A DNA stretch of 64,000 nucleotides from Salinisphaera sp052044135 (GTDB lineage: Bacteria; Pseudomonadota; Gammaproteobacteria; Nevskiales; Salinisphaeraceae), in NCBI RefSeq assembly GCF_052044135.1, contig NZ_JBQDYF010000018.1:3127-67126 (forward strand), read 5' to 3'. The position numbers and the translations under genes are program-made. Of this stretch, positions 43,029-51,283 are shown piece by piece (within the stretch, counting starts at the first letter, position 1; each line of letters begins with the position of its first letter). The notes beneath the pieces were generated by a model that was given only the letters and a program-made list of their open reading frames with translations, was not told the DNA's origin and made no database searches.

Positions 43029-43499
43029 TCATTTGATCACGAACAACGGCTGATCGTATTCGACCGGCTGACCGTTCTCGACCAGGATCTCGCTGACGAT
43101 GCCGGAAGTCTCGGCCTCGATCTGGTTGAGCATCTTCATGGCTTCGATGATGCATACCGTATCGCTCGGGCCGACACTGTCGCCGACTTCGACGAAGGAC
43201 TTGGCATCCGGTGCCGGCGCGCGGTAGAAGGTGCCGACCATCGGCGAACGGATGATATGGCCCTCGGCCACGGCGTCGCCGCTGCCGGCCGGCGCACTCG
43301 TGCCGGCCGCTGGCGCGGTATCCGGGGCAGCGGCCGGCGGCGGCGCGGCCGCGTACGCCGCCGGCGGGGCGCTCGGCTGGCTACCTGCCGGTGGGTAGCG
43401 GCCAATGCGGACCGATTCCTCACCCTCGGTGATCTCCAGCTCGGCGATGCCGGAATCCTCGACCAGCTCGATGAGTTTCTTCAGTTTTCGGATATCCAT
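43029..43499 (-). CDS. accB: Acetyl-CoA carboxylase biotin carboxyl carrier protein
   Basis: A 156-aa carrier. The N-terminal dimerisation helix MDIRKLKKLIELVEDSGIAE, a Pro/Ala-rich flexible linker (about 37-75) and a biotinyl domain with EAMKM (biotin Lys122) are all standard. It is first of the accB-accC-prma transcription order, 121 nt before accC. aroQ, often just upstream in related genomes, is absent. Confidence 0.97.
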   Translation of the reverse strand: MDIRKLKKLIELVEDSGIAELEITEGEESVRIGRYPPAGSQPSAPPAAYAAAPPPAAAPDTAPAAGTSAPAGSGDAVAEGHIIRSPMVGTFYRAPAPDAKSFVEVGDSVGPSDTVCIIEAMKMLNQIEAETSGIVSEILVENGQPVEYDQPLFVIK

Positions 43500-43915
43500 G
43501 GCGTGTCGATTCGCTCCTGTCGGCGCGGCGAGCCGATCGGGCCAGCGACCCGACTGCGACGCAAAGCGGCTGCCGTGCGCGTTCCCGCGTGTGTCTGGGA
43601 GCAAAGTGTGCCGCATGGCAGGGCGTGGCACAACTAGCGCAAGGTCGATCGCCGCCGTTCGCCGCCGTATTGTCGGCGAATCGCCGACGTTCGGGCATTT
43701 TGCACTGCATCATCACGGCCGTTGCCAGCGCCGCCCCAGCGCGTTCGCGACCCCGGGGCGTGTTGTCGGCGGTCGATGTTGCATGATCGCGGCAGGCTCG
43801 GGCCATGAGGCGGTCCCCGCGCCGAATCGCGGCAAGATGGCGTTTTTTCGGCGCTGAATCGCCCGCGGGGGCGAAAGGCACGGCTCCCTGCCCCCGCGGC
43901 CATGGGTCGGGACAC
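43500..43915. other. 416-nt gap between dsbD and accB
   Basis: No gene is supported. There is no trace of an AroQ-like motif in any frame. A GC hairpin (GCGGGGGC/GCCCCCGC near 43862-43900) lies just beyond dsbD but has no adjacent T-run. The accB promoter must lie in this stretch. Confidence 0.4.
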
Positions 43916-45733
43916 TCAGGTGCCGGGTTTCGCCGCGATCTTGTCGAGCGCATGCAAAACAGTGGCGGCATCGACGGCGCCGACCAGGCGCTGCCAGGGC
44001 CTCTCGTTTTCGGCCGATGCGGGATAGAACAGCAGTGTGGGGGGGCCGAAAACGTTCAGCCGCTGCATCAGGCGCTGTTGCCGGGTGTCGTAGGCGGTGA
44101 CATCGAACTCGATCGCGGTGACCCGTGACAGGGCCCGCCGCACGCGGGCATCGGCGAACACGGTGCGTTTCATGCGCGCACAGTCCACGCACCAGTCGGC
44201 ATAGAAATCGACCATGGCCGGGCGCCCGGCGCGACGCGCGGCCGCCAGTGCGTGCGACAGCCCGGCGGCCGTGGTCACGCGATCGAATACCGCGGATTTC
44301 GCGCCCGCCCGGCCGGCGCCGGACGCGGGCGGCGTGGCGAGCCCGGCCAGCGGCGCCATGGCGCGCCCGCCGCCGATCGCAAGGCCGGCGCCCGCGAGTG
44401 CGGCATAGCCGACAAGTACGCCCACGACGATCCGTTTGAGCACGGTCGCGGGGATCGAAGGCGTGGCCCGTGTCGACAGATAGGCGCCATAGACCAGCGC
44501 CAGTGCGCCCCAGGCTGCGAGCGCCTGGCCGGGCGAGGCCAGCCGTGTCGCCAGCCATACCCCGACGCCAACCAGCAACACGCCGAAAAGGACCCGGACC
44601 TCGCCCATCCAGGGGCCGCTGCGCGGAAGCACGCCGACACCGAATACCGCGAGCGCGATCAACGGCGCGCCGATCCCCAGGCCCAGCGCGAACAACGCGA
44701 GTGCGCCGGTGAGCAGGTCGCCGCTCGACGAGATGTACAGCAGGGCGCCGGCAAGCGGCGGGGCCAGGCATGGCCCGGCGATCAGGGCGGCGAGAAAGCC
44801 GAGCGCGGCAGCGCCGGCGACACCACGCGCCGGCCGGCCCGGCCCGGCCAGCCGCGATTGCATGCGGACGGGCACATGGAACGAAAACCAGCCGAAACTC
44901 GCCGCTGCCAGAACGAAAAACACCGCGGCGAACGGCAACAGCACGCTCGGGCGCTGCAGCAGGGCCTGCAGGTTGGTGCCGAAATAGCCGGCGATCAGCC
45001 CGGACAGGGCGTAGGCCACGGCCATGGCCACGACATAGGCGCCGCTGAGTGCCGCGGCCCGGCGGCGGGAATGATCGCGCGTCCCGAGCATGCCGGCGAC
45101 GAGGGGTATCATCGGCAGGATACAGGGGGTGAACGCCAGCCCGAGGCCCAGCACGAAGAACAGGCCGACCGTGTACCACAGGCCGGTCCGGCCGAGCCCG
45201 GCCGCGATTGCCACGCCGGAATGGCCCGATGCGAGGTCGTCGTCGGTGGCCCCGGATGGCCCCGGCGATGTCGACCCCGAAGCGCGCGCCGGCAGGGCCA
45301 GCGTGTTCTGCTGCGGTGGATAGCACAGACCGGCATCGGCGCAGCACTGATATTTCACCACCAGTCGGGCGCCGCCCGGCGGCGTGCCCATGACCGGAAT
45401 GCTGACCTGCAGCCGGTGGCGATAAGTCTCCACTGCGCCGAAATAAGGGTCGCGGTGTCGATTGCCGGGCGGGATCTGCGGTGTGCCGAGCCGGGCATCG
45501 CCGCCATCGGCGAGATGAAACGCCAATGCATGACGATACAGATAATAGCCGTCGGCAATGCGCCACGACACGACCAGCCGATGCGGGCCGGGCTGCGTGA
45601 GCTGCGGGCTGAAGGCCTGGGCGGCCGGCAGCGGCGAGTTATCGGCGCGCGCGGTGTGCGTTGCCAGTCCGGTGAGCAGGATGGCGGCGACAAGCAGTGC
45701 CCGCATGGCCGGCGCCGGATGCGCGCCCGGCAT
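43916..45733 (-). CDS. dsbD: Thiol:disulfide interchange protein DsbD
   Basis: A 605-aa inner-membrane reductant conduit carrying electrons from cytoplasmic thioredoxin to periplasmic DsbC/DsbG and cytochrome c maturation. A signal peptide is followed by the periplasmic nDsbD domain with Cys131 and Cys137 in CADAGLCYPP. The eight-helix core has FTPCILPMIPL and AGPCLAPPL cysteines, and the C-terminal thioredoxin-like domain has DWCVDCARMK. ATG 45733 overlaps the cutA stop (TGATG); Met10 (45706) is an alternative that shortens the signal peptide. Confidence 0.96.
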   Translation of the reverse strand: MPGAHPAPAMRALLVAAILLTGLATHTARADNSPLPAAQAFSPQLTQPGPHRLVVSWRIADGYYLYRHALAFHLADGGDARLGTPQIPPGNRHRDPYFGAVETYRHRLQVSIPVMGTPPGGARLVVKYQCCADAGLCYPPQQNTLALPARASGSTSPGPSGATDDDLASGHSGVAIAAGLGRTGLWYTVGLFFVLGLGLAFTPCILPMIPLVAGMLGTRDHSRRRAAALSGAYVVAMAVAYALSGLIAGYFGTNLQALLQRPSVLLPFAAVFFVLAAASFGWFSFHVPVRMQSRLAGPGRPARGVAGAAALGFLAALIAGPCLAPPLAGALLYISSSGDLLTGALALFALGLGIGAPLIALAVFGVGVLPRSGPWMGEVRVLFGVLLVGVGVWLATRLASPGQALAAWGALALVYGAYLSTRATPSIPATVLKRIVVGVLVGYAALAGAGLAIGGGRAMAPLAGLATPPASGAGRAGAKSAVFDRVTTAAGLSHALAAARRAGRPAMVDFYADWCVDCARMKRTVFADARVRRALSRVTAIEFDVTAYDTRQQRLMQRLNVFGPPTLLFYPASAENERPWQRLVGAVDAATVLHALDKIAAKPGT

Positions 45734-46065
45734 CAGCGGGTCTGTTCGATCAGCCAGCTCATGTAGGCGGGCGCGCCATCGACGATCGGCAGCGCGATGC
45801 GCTCGGGCACATCGTCCGGATGCAGTTCAGCCAGACGTGCATCGATCGCCGCCAGTCGCCCGGCCCGGGTCTTGATCACCAGCAGCCATTCGGCGTCGAT
45901 CTCCACCTTGCCCTGCCAGCGATACACGGACTCCACGCCGGAGACGATATTCACGCAGGCGGCCTCGCGATGCTCGATCAGCGCGGCGGCGATGGCGCGG
46001 GCGGTCTCGACGTCGGGCGTGGTGACGTAAACCACGCGTGGCTCGTGGTCGGCGGCGTCGTTCAT
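45733..46065 (-). CDS. cutA: CutA divalent-cation tolerance protein
   Basis: A 110-aa trimeric cytoplasmic protein of the CutA1 family, linked to copper/divalent-ion tolerance though the mechanism is unclear. Conserved features are YVTTPDVETARAIAAALI, ACVNIVSGVESVYRWQGK and AEWLLVIKTR. It is translationally coupled to dsbD, an arrangement seen in other proteobacteria. Confidence 0.95.
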   Translation of the reverse strand: MNDAADHEPRVVYVTTPDVETARAIAAALIEHREAACVNIVSGVESVYRWQGKVEIDAEWLLVIKTRAGRLAAIDARLAELHPDDVPERIALPIVDGAPAYMSWLIEQTR

Positions 46066-46209
46066 GGCATTGATTCCGTGATCTTGTACCGGCGCGGGTT
46101 CGTGACCATATACCACGCATCGAGCGCGGTCGATGACCGCGCCGATGCAGCGGGGCCATGCGCCGTTGCCGCTGCTACACTCGCATCGACGCAATCGAAG
46201 GAGAATGTC

Positions 46210-46845
46210 ATGGGTTTGAGACTGGGCGATACCGCGCCGAATTTCACCGCGGATACCACCGAAGGCGAGATCGATTTCCACGCCTGGCTCGGCGACAGCT
46301 GGGGCGTGCTGATGTCGCATCCGGCGGATTTCACGCCGGTGTGCACTACCGAGATCGGGGCCACGGCCAAGCTGTCCGACCAGTTTGCCAAGCGCAACGT
46401 CAAGCCGATTGTCGTGTCGGTCGATTCGGTCGAGGATCACAAGGCCTGGTCGAAGGACATCGAGGAAACCCAGGGGTCGGCGCCCGACTTCCCGATCATC
46501 GGCGACACCGATCGCAAGGTGGCCGAACTCTACGACATGATTCATCCCAACGAAGGCGACACGTCCACGGTGCGCAGCGTGTTCGTGATCGATCCGAACA
46601 AGAAGATCCGGATGACGCTGACCTATCCGAAGAGCGCCGGGCGCAATTTCGCCGAGATCCTGCGCGTGATCGATTCGCTGCAGCTGACCGACAATTACAA
46701 GGTCACCACGCCGGCCGACTGGCAGAACGGCGACGACGTGATCATCTCGCCGGCATTGTCGAACGAGGAAGCGAAGAAGCACTTCCCGGACGGCTGGAAT
46801 GAGCTCAAGCCTTACCTGCGCATGACCAGGCAGCCCAATCGTTGA
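46210..46845 (+). CDS. 1-Cys peroxiredoxin (Prx6 type)
   Basis: A 211-aa thiol peroxidase. Peroxidatic Cys45 lies in HPADFTPVCTTE and is the only cysteine, marking a 1-Cys Prx6-class enzyme. The C-terminal domain contains FVIDPNKKIRMTLTYPKSAGRN and DGWNELKPYLRMT, typical of this class. AAGGAG lies 8 nt before ATG 46210. It is divergent from cutA and followed by a strong terminator, so monocistronic. Confidence 0.95.
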   Translation: MGLRLGDTAPNFTADTTEGEIDFHAWLGDSWGVLMSHPADFTPVCTTEIGATAKLSDQFAKRNVKPIVVSVDSVEDHKAWSKDIEETQGSAPDFPIIGDTDRKVAELYDMIHPNEGDTSTVRSVFVIDPNKKIRMTLTYPKSAGRNFAEILRVIDSLQLTDNYKVTTPADWQNGDDVIISPALSNEEAKKHFPDGWNELKPYLRMTRQPNR

Positions 46846-46871
46846 TCGATCCGCGCCATGCCGCGTAAGCG

Positions 46872-46900
46872 AAAACGGCGTCTTCGGGCGCCGTTTTTTT
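46872..46900 (+). terminator. Rho-independent terminator after the peroxiredoxin gene
   Basis: AAAACGGCG-(TCTTCGGG)-CGCCGTTTTTTT: a 9-bp stem ending in seven T residues, 26 nt after the stop codon. Confidence 0.92.
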
Positions 46901-46957
46901 GTGCGCGGTCGCCGCGCGGCTGCATAATGATCCGCCATTCAACAGCCGCGAATTCCC

Positions 46958-48670
46958 ATGGCCGTCGACGACAACCAGCCCCAGCCGAAGCCCCGCCGCA
47001 GCCAGATCATCACCCAGGGGACGTCGCGTGCGCCCAACCGCGCGATGCTGCGCGCGATGGGTTACACCGACGAGGACTTCAACAAGCCCATCGTCGGCAT
47101 CGCCAACGGCTACTCCACCATCACGCCCTGCAACATGGGCCTGAACACGCTCGCCGGCCGCGCCGAGGAGGCCCTGGAAACCGGCGGCGCCAAGTCGCAG
47201 ATGTTCGGCACGGTCACTGTGTCCGACGGCATCTCGATGGGTACGCCCGGCATGAAGTACTCACTGGTCTCGCGCGAAGTGATCGCCGACGCGGTCGAGA
47301 CCGCGGTCCAGGCCGAGGCCATGGACGGCGTCATGGCCATCGGCGGCTGCGACAAGAACATGCCGGGCGCGATGATCGGCATCGCGCGCATGAACGTGCC
47401 GGCCATCTTCGTCTACGGCGGCACGATCAAGCCGGGACATCTCGACGGCGAGGATCTCAACCTGGTGTCGGCGTTCGAGGCGGTGGGCCAGTACGCGGCC
47501 GGCCAGATCGACGAACAACGCCTGTACCAGGTCGAATGCAACGCCTGCCCGGGCGCCGGCTCCTGCGGCGGCATGTATACCGCCAACAGCATGTCCTCGG
47601 CATTCGAGGCGATGGGCATGAGCCTGCCGTATTCCTCGACCATGGCGGCCGAGGATGCCGAGAAGGCCGACAGCGCGGCCGAATCCGCGCGCGTGCTGAT
47701 CCGGGCGATCGAGCAGGACATCAGGCCGCGTGATCTGCTCACGAAGAAGGCGTTCGAAAACGCGATCACGTTGATGATGGCCGTGGGTGGCTCGACCAAC
47801 GCTGTGCTGCACCTGCTGGCCATCGCCCGGGCGGCCGAGGTCGATCTCTCGCTCGACGATTTCGAGCGTATCCGGGCGAAGGTGCCGGTGTTCTGTGACC
47901 TCAAGCCCTCCGGCCGATTCGTGGTCACGCAGCTGCACGGCGCGGGCGGCATCCCCCAGGTGATGAAGATGCTGCTCAACGCCGGCCTGCTGCACGGCGA
48001 TACCCTGACCATCACCGGCGCCACACTCGCCGAGACGCTGGTCGACGTGCCGGATCAGCCGCCGACCTATCAGAAAGTGATCCTGCCGATGGATCAGGCG
48101 CTCTACGAATCCGGCCATCTGGCGATTCTGCGCGGCAACCTCGCCGAGGAGGGCGCGGTGGCCAAGATCACGGGCCTCAAGAAGCCGGCGATCACCGGGC
48201 CGGCGCGGGTGTTCGATTCCGAGGAGGAGGCCATGGCGGCCATCCTCGACGAATCGATCGTGGCCGGCGATGTGGTCGTGATTCGCTACGAGGGCCCGAA
48301 GGGCGGGCCGGGCATGCGTGAGATGCTGTCACCCACGTCGGCCCTGATCGGTCGTGGCCTGGGCGAGAAAGTCGGCCTGATCACCGATGGCCGATTCTCC
48401 GGCGGTACCTACGGCATGGTAGTGGGCCATGTCGCCCCGGAGGCCGCTGTCGGTGGCGGCATCGCCCTGATCGAAGAGGGCGACACGATCGTCATCGATG
48501 CGCGCGAGCGCAAGCTGCACCTCGAGGTCGACGACGACGAACTGCAGCGTCGCCGGGCGGCCTGGGCGCCGCGGCCGCCGAAGGCCAGTCGCGGGGTGCT
48601 GGCCAAATACATGCGCCTGGTCGGCAGTGCGGCGAAAGGCGCGGTCACCGATGAGCCGTTCGCGGAATAG
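46958..48670 (+). CDS. ilvD: Dihydroxy-acid dehydratase
   Basis: A 570-aa iron-sulfur dehydratase in branched-chain amino acid synthesis (dihydroxy-acid to 2-keto acid). The cluster and substrate motifs TPCNMGLN, GGCDKNMPGAMIG and CPGAGSCGGMYTANSM are intact, as is the C-terminal TDGRFSGGTYGMVVGHVAPE. The first 20 residues are polar. It lies between two intrinsic terminators, so it is a single-gene unit. Confidence 0.97.
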   Translation: MAVDDNQPQPKPRRSQIITQGTSRAPNRAMLRAMGYTDEDFNKPIVGIANGYSTITPCNMGLNTLAGRAEEALETGGAKSQMFGTVTVSDGISMGTPGMKYSLVSREVIADAVETAVQAEAMDGVMAIGGCDKNMPGAMIGIARMNVPAIFVYGGTIKPGHLDGEDLNLVSAFEAVGQYAAGQIDEQRLYQVECNACPGAGSCGGMYTANSMSSAFEAMGMSLPYSSTMAAEDAEKADSAAESARVLIRAIEQDIRPRDLLTKKAFENAITLMMAVGGSTNAVLHLLAIARAAEVDLSLDDFERIRAKVPVFCDLKPSGRFVVTQLHGAGGIPQVMKMLLNAGLLHGDTLTITGATLAETLVDVPDQPPTYQKVILPMDQALYESGHLAILRGNLAEEGAVAKITGLKKPAITGPARVFDSEEEAMAAILDESIVAGDVVVIRYEGPKGGPGMREMLSPTSALIGRGLGEKVGLITDGRFSGGTYGMVVGHVAPEAAVGGGIALIEEGDTIVIDARERKLHLEVDDDELQRRRAAWAPRPPKASRGVLAKYMRLVGSAAKGAVTDEPFAE

Positions 48671-48726
48671 ACGCGCCGCCGTGCCCGAAGGCTCGGGTGC
48701 GGCTGTTCGTTGGCGCGCAAAGCAGG

Positions 48727-48755
48727 GCGCCCGGCCGTAACCGGGCGCTTATTTT
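48727..48755 (+). terminator. Rho-independent terminator after ilvD
   Basis: Perfect 8-bp stem GCGCCCGG/CCGGGCGC with a 6-nt loop followed by TTATTTT, 56 nt after the ilvD stop and just before the convergent membrane-protein gene. Confidence 0.85.
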
Positions 48756-48759
48756 CAGG

Positions 48760-49230
48760 CTATCGATCCGTCAGGTCTTGCATCGCTTGCATGGCCTTGC
48801 GGGTGATCAACGGCCGGGCGGCGTCGTAGATCAACCGGCGCATGCCCGGGCTGGCCGCCAGCACGACCCCGGCCGACAGGGCCCCGACCATGGTGATGCC
48901 GGGGTTGGCCTTGGCCCATTCCGTCGCCCGGTCGCCGATGACGGGACGCAGCTGCTCCTCGATTCGGCTATCCGGAGTGCGGTGCACCGCCACCGCCTTC
49001 GTCCTGCGGCTTGCCGTGGCAATAAGCAGCCCGGCCAGCGTGACCAGCAGGATCAAGCACAGCAGGCCGCCGCCGACGATCAGGGCCGCGATGCCCGGAC
49101 CCAGCGGCGGGGCGATCAGCCAGAACACGCCCAGGGCGAGAAACACGATGCCGGCCAGCGCGATCAGCATGGCCAGCCAGGCCAGCATGTGCAGCGACAC
49201 GGCAGCCGCTATCTTGCTCTTGAGGCTCAA
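48760..49230 (-). CDS. YqjE-like small membrane protein
   Basis: A 156-aa protein with two adjacent hydrophobic helices (LHMLAWLAMLIALAGIVFLA region and IAALIVGGGLLCLILLVTL region), a basic linker (SRRTKAVAVHR) and another short hydrophobic stretch near the C-terminus. The two-helix arrangement directly after a DUF883 gene resembles the yqjD-yqjE pairing. The function is unknown; a role in envelope or stationary-phase physiology is inference. Confidence 0.7.
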   Translation of the reverse strand: MSLKSKIAAAVSLHMLAWLAMLIALAGIVFLALGVFWLIAPPLGPGIAALIVGGGLLCLILLVTLAGLLIATASRRTKAVAVHRTPDSRIEEQLRPVIGDRATEWAKANPGITMVGALSAGVVLAASPGMRRLIYDAARPLITRKAMQAMQDLTDR

Positions 49231-49239
49231 CGTGGGCGC

Positions 49240-49497
49240 CTAGCGGAGCAGCTTGCCCAGCACCAGGCCGATACCGAAGGCGGCAAATATGCTGGTGAAC
49301 GGGCGGGCTTCGATTTCGGCGCCGACTTCCTTGCTGCGCCTGCTGGCTTCGCGGCGCAGGTCTTCGTAGCCATGGCGGGCCTGGTCAAGGCCTTCCTGGT
49401 AACGTTTTTCACCGCTGGTACGCACGCTTTCGGCCAGCTCGCGCAGGTCCTTGCGCAGGGCGTCCATATCCTTCCTGAGGGCGTCGGTTTCGCTCAT
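49240..49497 (-). CDS. DUF883 (ElaB/YqjD) family protein
   Basis: An 85-aa protein. A charged, coiled-coil-prone N-terminal region (about 1-62, MSETDALRKDMDALRKDLRE) ends in ARPFTSIFAAFGIGLVLGKLL, the typical C-terminal membrane anchor with glycine pattern of ElaB/YqjD proteins. In E. coli these tether stationary-phase ribosomes to the inner membrane. It is 9 nt upstream of the YqjE-like gene on the same strand. Confidence 0.85.
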   Translation of the reverse strand: MSETDALRKDMDALRKDLRELAESVRTSGEKRYQEGLDQARHGYEDLRREASRRSKEVGAEIEARPFTSIFAAFGIGLVLGKLLR

Positions 49498-49614
49498 GGG
49501 CCAATCCTGTCATGTCACAGCCGTATGGGAATTGTCAGCATAACGGCCTGATGCGGGCGGCGCCATACGTTGCATCCCCGAGGTCTCTATCGGCCGGCCG
49601 CGGGGCCCGCTGCC

Positions 49615-50403
49615 TCAGGTGAGGGCGAAGAAACGCGCTGCGTTGGCGGTGGTGATGCGCTCGATGTGATCCGGGGCGACGCCGCGGGCGGTTGCCACGC
49701 TGTCGCGCACCCAGGGTAGATAGGCCGGCTCATTACGCCGGCTCTTGGGTTTCGGGCGGATCGTGCGTGGCATGAGATAGGGGCAGTCCGTTTCGATCAT
49801 CAACCGATGGTCGGGAATGTCGGCCGCCGCTGCGTACAGATCGGCGCCGCGGCGTTCGTCGCAGATCCAGCCGGTGATGCCGACATGCAGGTCCGCGGCC
49901 AGATAATCGGCGAGCACATCCGGGCCATCGGTGAAGCAGTGGACCACGGCCCGTGGCAGATTCGGCAGGTATTCGCGCAGTATGGCGAAGAAGTCGGCGT
50001 GGGCGTTGCGCTGATGCAGGAACACCGGCATGTCGTGTTCGGCGGCGATCGCGAGCTGCGCGGCGAACACGCGCATTTGCACGTCGCGCGGGCTGATGTC
50101 GCGAAAATAATCCAGCCCGGTCTCGCCGATGGCCACGATCTCGCCGGCCGTGGCCGCGCGGCGCATGAGCCCGGCCAGTTCGTCGCCCCAGTCGCTGGCG
50201 TGATGCGGATGCAGGCCGGCCGTGGCGAAGCCGCGCCCCGGGTGGGCCCGGGCGATAGCGATGGCGCCGTGGCTGCTGGCGAGATCGCTGCCGGTGACCA
50301 CGAACCGTGTGACACCGGCCTCGGCGGCGCGCGCGATCACGCGGTCGCGGTCGTCGTCGAAGCTGTCGTGGGCCAGATTGGCGCCGATGTCGATCAGGGC
50401 CAT
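49615..50403 (-). CDS. tatD: TatD 3'-5' DNA exonuclease/metal-dependent hydrolase
   Basis: A 262-aa TIM-barrel metallohydrolase. The N-terminus DIGANLAHDSFDDDRD and the blocks VVHCFTDGPDVLADYL, GITGWICDERRG and LPRTIRPKPKSRRNEP match true TatD rather than the YcfH or YjjV paralogues. TatD degrades single-stranded DNA and RNA during oxidative-damage repair. It is a single gene, divergent from the SH3-domain protein. Confidence 0.93.
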   Translation of the reverse strand: MALIDIGANLAHDSFDDDRDRVIARAAEAGVTRFVVTGSDLASSHGAIAIARAHPGRGFATAGLHPHHASDWGDELAGLMRRAATAGEIVAIGETGLDYFRDISPRDVQMRVFAAQLAIAAEHDMPVFLHQRNAHADFFAILREYLPNLPRAVVHCFTDGPDVLADYLAADLHVGITGWICDERRGADLYAAAADIPDHRLMIETDCPYLMPRTIRPKPKSRRNEPAYLPWVRDSVATARGVAPDHIERITTANAARFFALT

Positions 50404-50546
50404 GAGCGCATTGCCGATCAGGAAAATCAGCGCCGTAGTGTAGCGCGGCCAGCAAGTATGACCGGGCCGTGGCCCGGGCTTTGCTACACTTTTGCATCGC
50501 CGGCACGGGGCGACCGGAACCCGCCAACATCAATTCGAGGGATTCA

Positions 50547-51230
50547 ATGGGCTATCGATACGCGCGGATGCGTGGATTCGGCGCCGTCCTGATCGCAATG
50601 ACCCTGTTGTATGCAGTCACGGCCAGTGCTGCGACGCAGTATGTGAGCGATCAGTTGTCGATCAACATGCGCAGCGGGCCGGGTACGAATTATCGGATCG
50701 AGAAATTGCTGGATGCCGGCGATAAGCTCGATACGCTGGGCTCGTCTTCCAGCGGCTGGACGCACGTGCGCACGTCGTCGGGCGAAACCGGTTATGTACT
50801 GACCCGTTTCCTGTCCGATCAGCCGGCCGCACGCGAGCAGTTGGCCAGCCTCAAGCAACAGGTCAGCCAGCTGAAGTCGGACAATGCCGATCTCAAGAAG
50901 GAGCTGTCGCAGGCGCTGCACGGCTCGGACAAGCTGGGCGAGCTCAAGCGGAATCTGGTCGCCGAGAACAAGAAGCTCAAATCGCGGTTGCAGAACATCC
51001 GCGAGACATCCGCCGACGCGATCCGCATCGGCAAGGAGAACGAAAAGTACCGCAAGCAGCTGATGAGCCTGCGCTCGGACGTGGATCGGCTCAAGCACCA
51101 GAATCAGGCGTTGCAGTCGCGCCGTGACGGCATGAAGATCGGCGCGCTGATCCTGTTCGGCGGCGTCCTGCTTGGCCTGCTGCTGCCGCTGTTCCGGCGC
51201 CGTCGCAAGGGCAATTGGGATTCGCTCTGA
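50547..51230 (+). CDS. SH3-domain, coiled-coil inner-membrane protein (TIGR04211/YgiM-like)
   Basis: A 227-aa protein. The signal peptide ends near VTASAA. A bacterial SH3 domain (about 27-90: YVSDQLSINMRSGPGTNY, GYVLTRFLSDQP) is followed by a long coiled coil (about 95-190, rich in LKQQVSQLKSD-type heptads). A C-terminal transmembrane helix (IGALILFGGVLLGLLLPLF) ends in a basic RRRRKGNW tail. Relatives are envelope proteins of unsettled function. GAGGG precedes ATG 50547. Confidence 0.88.
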   Translation: MGYRYARMRGFGAVLIAMTLLYAVTASAATQYVSDQLSINMRSGPGTNYRIEKLLDAGDKLDTLGSSSSGWTHVRTSSGETGYVLTRFLSDQPAAREQLASLKQQVSQLKSDNADLKKELSQALHGSDKLGELKRNLVAENKKLKSRLQNIRETSADAIRIGKENEKYRKQLMSLRSDVDRLKHQNQALQSRRDGMKIGALILFGGVLLGLLLPLFRRRRKGNWDSL

Positions 51231-51283
51231 GACTGCCCGGACGCGGCCGTCCCGCGCTGTCCATCTGAAATCAGCCTGACGCG

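Noticed and set aside
44252..45766. A 504-residue plus-strand frame
   Set aside because: It is antisense to dsbD, whose domains and cysteines are complete.
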